From contig WELB01000238.1 of the NCBI GenBank assembly GCA_009602725.1, forward strand, positions 183,868 through 198,200: 14,333 bases of DNA. Reading direction: 5' to 3'. This stretch comes from Spirogloea muscicola. Its lineage: Eukaryota; Streptophyta; Zygnematophyceae; Spirogloeales; Spirogloeaceae. Below are positions 13,601 through 14,333 of this stretch, piece by piece (the first letter of the stretch is position 1; every line of letters begins with the position of its first letter). Under the pieces are notes generated by a model that saw only the letters and a list, made by a program, of their open reading frames with translations, had not been told where the DNA came from and did not search any database. Position numbers and translations under genes: made by a program.

Positions 13601-14292
13601 TGAATTGCGGCGCAGAACACAGAGTCGCAGACTCGACAGACTCGACTCGACCTAAACCCCAACACCCTAACCCCTAAACCCTATACCTAAACCGTAACCT
13701 AATCCCAAGCCCTAAAACTAAATCCCTAATGCTCGGCAACTTAAGCAACAACCTCTAAACCTCAAACCCAAATTCTGACCTTAAGCCCTAAACCGTCAGG
13801 TTAAGGGTTAAGATGTCTTCAGGGTTTGGCTTCAAAGCCGGCGGCGGCGGCGGCGGCGGCGGCGGCACCTGCGCTGGCGCTGCGGCGGCGAGGGCGTCGA
13901 TGAAGCGGTCCAGCTCCACGGCGCCCCGGAACGCGCGCTCCNCCCGCCAGTGTCCTCCTGCCCCAAGGACATCGTCCACTCGCCTCAAACTGCCAATCTC
14001 ACTGCCAATCTCTCCCCCAATGACAGCGCCCCCCCCTCCTCTGTCCGCTTGTCTCCCCCTCAATGTCCTCATCCATTCATCTCTCTCATATTATTCCTCT
14101 TGCTCAACCTGTGAAGATCGTGCAAGCCATGCAGCCCTGCCAGCCCTCCCCCTTGGCATTGCCGCCGTGGCCATCACCGTCACGGGGCAAGAGGGCAGAG
14201 GGAGGAAGGCTCAGAAAGAGGGGGAGCAAGCTCACCAGATAGGACCCGCTCGAGTGTGCCACCGGAGCTCGCTGCATCGCTGTACGAGCGCT
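10500..14292 (-). CDS. Gene 2: conserved plant protein of unknown function, probably plastid, 5' end off window
   Basis: Ten exons on the minus strand join in phase at every junction to about 316 residues ending at TGA. Conserved-looking motifs in order are VVAENVLAFDTPFWLRLAAR, LEELAADVM, DGEILWPPRDP, LDEGFLSTVSAQLRK, AKEAGDRPGL, RSYA, EELWADLLQEGLAV and GSYQQQVQVEYLKGIEE. From memory this spacing and wording match the C-terminal part of a low-copy plant/algal protein predicted to be plastid-targeted, with no established reaction that I know of. I cannot name an Arabidopsis locus with confidence. The sequence is mostly helical and charged, with no membrane segment. The N terminus, including any transit peptide, lies beyond the right edge. 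Codon 24 contains an N. Several donors are weak (GTGCCG, GTGCCT, GTGTGC), and telomere-like tracts fill four introns. Confidence 0.75.
10825..10945 (+). repeat. Polypurine tract in last intron of gene 2
   Basis: About 120 bases consist almost entirely of G and A on the plus strand, with GAGAGAGAG and GGGAGGGAGGGAG blocks. In the transcript it is a pyrimidine tract, but it lies about 195 bases or more before the acceptor. Triplex (H-DNA) formation is possible. Confidence 0.8.
11107..11228 (-). CDS. Gene 2 exon, EELWADLLQEGLAV
   Basis: Acceptor GATGCAG completes a split alanine codon. Forty codons follow (DEELWADLLQEGLAVTGG to RRVERCLMRT), ending at donor GTGTGT in phase 0. The RR.ER.L.RT end leads directly into the conserved SYQQ block of the last exon. 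Confidence 0.85.
11272..11330 (+). repeat. Telomere-like block, intron of gene 2
   Basis: Degenerate TTTAGGG-type words (GGATTAGGGG, GTGTAGGG, ATTTAGGG, TTCAGGG) lie in the 171-bp intron between the ELLLERVMT and EELWADLL exons. Confidence 0.75.
11400..11477 (-). CDS. Gene 2 exon, acidic ELLLERVMT
   Basis: An in-frame TGA lies one base before the inferred acceptor GCTGAG, which fixes the boundary in phase 1. The residues run EAAPVGCAADDSTVDD then AELLLERVMT, and the donor is the strong GTACGT. The first half is poorly conserved in character. Confidence 0.75.
11559..11661 (-). CDS. Gene 2 exon, AKEAGDRPGL
   Basis: Thirty-four codons plus one base run from AKEAGDRPGL through LQRVLQL and QRSYAVR. 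Donor GTGTGC is used in phase 1. The acceptor (GTGGCGCAG) and first bases of the exon are duplicated inside the preceding intron at 11818-11855. Confidence 0.85.
11655..11855 (-). repeat. Imperfect 38-bp direct duplication that includes a splice acceptor
   Basis: CCTTGGCCTGCGCCACCGCC at 11655-11674 and the following bases to 11693 match 11818-11855 with only a few differences and one indel. The first copy spans the true acceptor and first seven coding bases of the AKEAGDRPGL exon. The second is a decoy next to a telomere-like block. Confidence 0.8.
11738..11817 (+). repeat. Telomere-like block, intron of gene 2
   Basis: It contains GATTAGGG, GGGTTTAGGGTTT, CTAGGG, TTAAGGGTTT and TTCAGGG, then an inverted CTAAACCC at the right end directly abutting the duplicated acceptor segment. 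Confidence 0.85.
11874..11948 (-). CDS. Gene 2 exon, LDEGFLSTVSAQLRK
   Basis: Twenty-five codons (RLEQRDLEGCLDEGFL to SAQLRK) run from acceptor ATGACAG to the weak donor GTGCCT in phase 0. The exon end is set by the fit of the following AKEAGDRPGL. Confidence 0.8.
12256..12387 (-). CDS. Gene 2 exon, WPPRDP motif
   Basis: Forty-four codons from AKIQTATDVLGDAL to LPRLRK lie between acceptor TCAGCAG and donor GTGCGA in phase 0. GEILWPPRDPAAL is a distinctive conserved-looking stretch. Confidence 0.85.
12527..12701 (+). repeat. Imperfect direct repeat flanking a telomere-like block
   Basis: ACTGAAGCATTCTGATGGG (within 12527-12576) recurs as ACTGAAGCGTTCTGATGGG (within 12656-12701). Similarity extends upstream through TACACC and TGC.TGAT.GT. 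The telomere-like block lies exactly between the copies. Confidence 0.85.
12577..12655. repeat. Telomere-like block with head-to-head inversion
   Basis: CTAGGGTTTAGG on the left half turns into CCCTAAACCCTAAAT on the right. TAGGGTTTAGG (12600-12610) and CCTAAACCCTA (12624-12634) are perfect inverted repeats with a 13-base spacer. Confidence 0.85.
12778..12870 (+). repeat. Purine-rich tract, intron of gene 2
   Basis: GAGG- and GGAG-rich sequence runs through most of the middle of the 568-bp intron, between the two telomere-like blocks of that intron. Confidence 0.65.
12885..12950 (+). repeat. Telomere-like block adjoining a 5' splice site
   Basis: GGGGTTTAGG, TTAAGGTTGGGG, TTAAGGGTTTGGGG and TTTAGGGTTTAA run up to about five bases from the donor at 12955. 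In the transcript they read as CCCTAAA-type sequence. Confidence 0.85.
12956..13021 (-). CDS. Gene 2 short exon
   Basis: Twenty-two codons (RRLEELAADVMAVVDAVVKQ, then TQ) run from acceptor CGACAG to donor GTGAGG in phase 0. The amphipathic pattern fits the helix that follows the FWLRLAAR block in the family. A telomere-like tract begins about five bases into the following intron. Confidence 0.8.
13373..13471 (-). CDS. Gene 2 exon, FDTPFWLRLAAR motif
   Basis: Thirty-three codons from LPAVVAENVLAF to CQSAAEQ lie between acceptor GCGGCAG and donor GTCAGG, both phase 0. It carries the most strongly conserved-looking block of the protein. Confidence 0.85.
13650..13815. repeat. Longest telomere-like block, intron of gene 2
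   Basis: About 165 bases of degenerate CCCTAAA words (CTAAACCCCAACACCCTAAC, CCTAAACCCTA, AGCCCTAAA, CCTCTAAACC) occur in one orientation. They switch near 13797 to TTAAGGGTTAAG. The block lies in the 397-bp intron after the exon ending APAQ. Confidence 0.85.
13838..13866. repeat. (GGC)n microsatellite at a donor site
   Basis: About nine GGC triplets on the plus strand begin two bases inside the intron, directly after donor GT of the exon ending at 13869. In the transcript this is (GCC)n, and retention of the intron would add a proline run. Confidence 0.9.
13869..13957 (-). CDS. Gene 2 exon with internal N
   Basis: Acceptor GGGGCAG gives a phase-1 join. Twenty-nine codons (GHWR, one unknown codon, then ERAFRGAVELDRFIDAL) end at APAQ with donor GTGCCG. 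The unknown base at 13942 lies inside this exon, so any missing sequence there would alter the reading. Confidence 0.65.
13942..13942. other. Ambiguous base or gap inside an exon
   Basis: The single N falls in codon GNG of a gene 2 exon. The reading frame is consistent on both sides with a single missing base, although an unsized gap cannot be excluded. Confidence 0.7.
14236..14292 (-). CDS. Gene 2 first visible exon
   Basis: RSYSDAASSGGTLERVLS is encoded between acceptor GGCTGCAG, preceded by a CT-rich tract, and the strong donor GTGAGC in phase 1. The phase matches the next exon. It is short and its family match is weak, so it is less secure than the rest. The acceptor is 41 bases from the window edge. 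Confidence 0.6.
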
Positions 14293-14307
14293 CTGCAGCC
14301 ACAACAA

Positions 14308-14333
14308 CGAGCGAGAGAGAGAGGGAGGGAGGG
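14308..14333 (+). repeat. GA/GGGA purine run at window edge
   Basis: GAGCGAGAGAGAGAGGGAGG, in the transcript a CT-rich tract just upstream of the acceptor at 14293, which supports that splice site. Confidence 0.8.

Overview
The window looks like nuclear DNA of a green-lineage eukaryote, most likely a streptophyte (land plant or charophyte alga). A zygnematophyte such as Closterium is a guess only. The evidence is: small GC-rich exons broken by GT-AG introns of about 80-570 bp; a secreted protein combining a Pollen Ole e 1-like region with a plant root-cap/LEA-like region; a second gene resembling a conserved, probably plastid, plant protein of unknown function; and many degenerate TTTAGGG-type (plant telomere-like) tracts. 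There is no bacterial-style gene organisation.

Layout. 1-633: GC-rich low-complexity sequence, no gene that I can defend. 634-1045: a cluster of diverged copies of a dispersed motif (core GGCCAGCCCAAAAG). 1046-1690: repeat-derived sequence containing a tRNA-Gly(UCC)-like cloverleaf at 1397-1467 with organelle/bacterial-type features. 1690-2844: no recognisable gene; the part next to 2845 is probably the 3' UTR of gene 1. 2845-5727: gene 1 on the minus strand, six exons, about 451 visible residues, first exon(s) not found. 5728-6202: its 5' flank. 6203-9256: 34 full copies plus 28 bp of an 89-bp tandem repeat, apparently all identical, ending at an N. 9258-9360: (GAG)n/(GAA)n microsatellite. 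9385-9930: a second, rearranged copy of the dispersed repeat family. 9931-10499: 3' flank of gene 2. 10500-14292: gene 2 on the minus strand, ten exons, about 316 visible residues, continuing off the right edge.

Both genes are read on the minus strand. The satellite therefore lies between the 3' end of gene 2 and the 5' end of gene 1, in the place where the promoter or first exon of gene 1 would be expected. I see no functional link between the two genes. The most unusual features are the perfect 89-bp array with a G-quadruplex motif in each unit, the telomere-like blocks in four introns of gene 2 (two of them bounded by imperfect direct duplications, one of which includes a splice acceptor), and the Ole e 1/root-cap combination in gene 1. 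Exon boundaries come from splice signals, reading phase and remembered family motifs; no transcript data were available.
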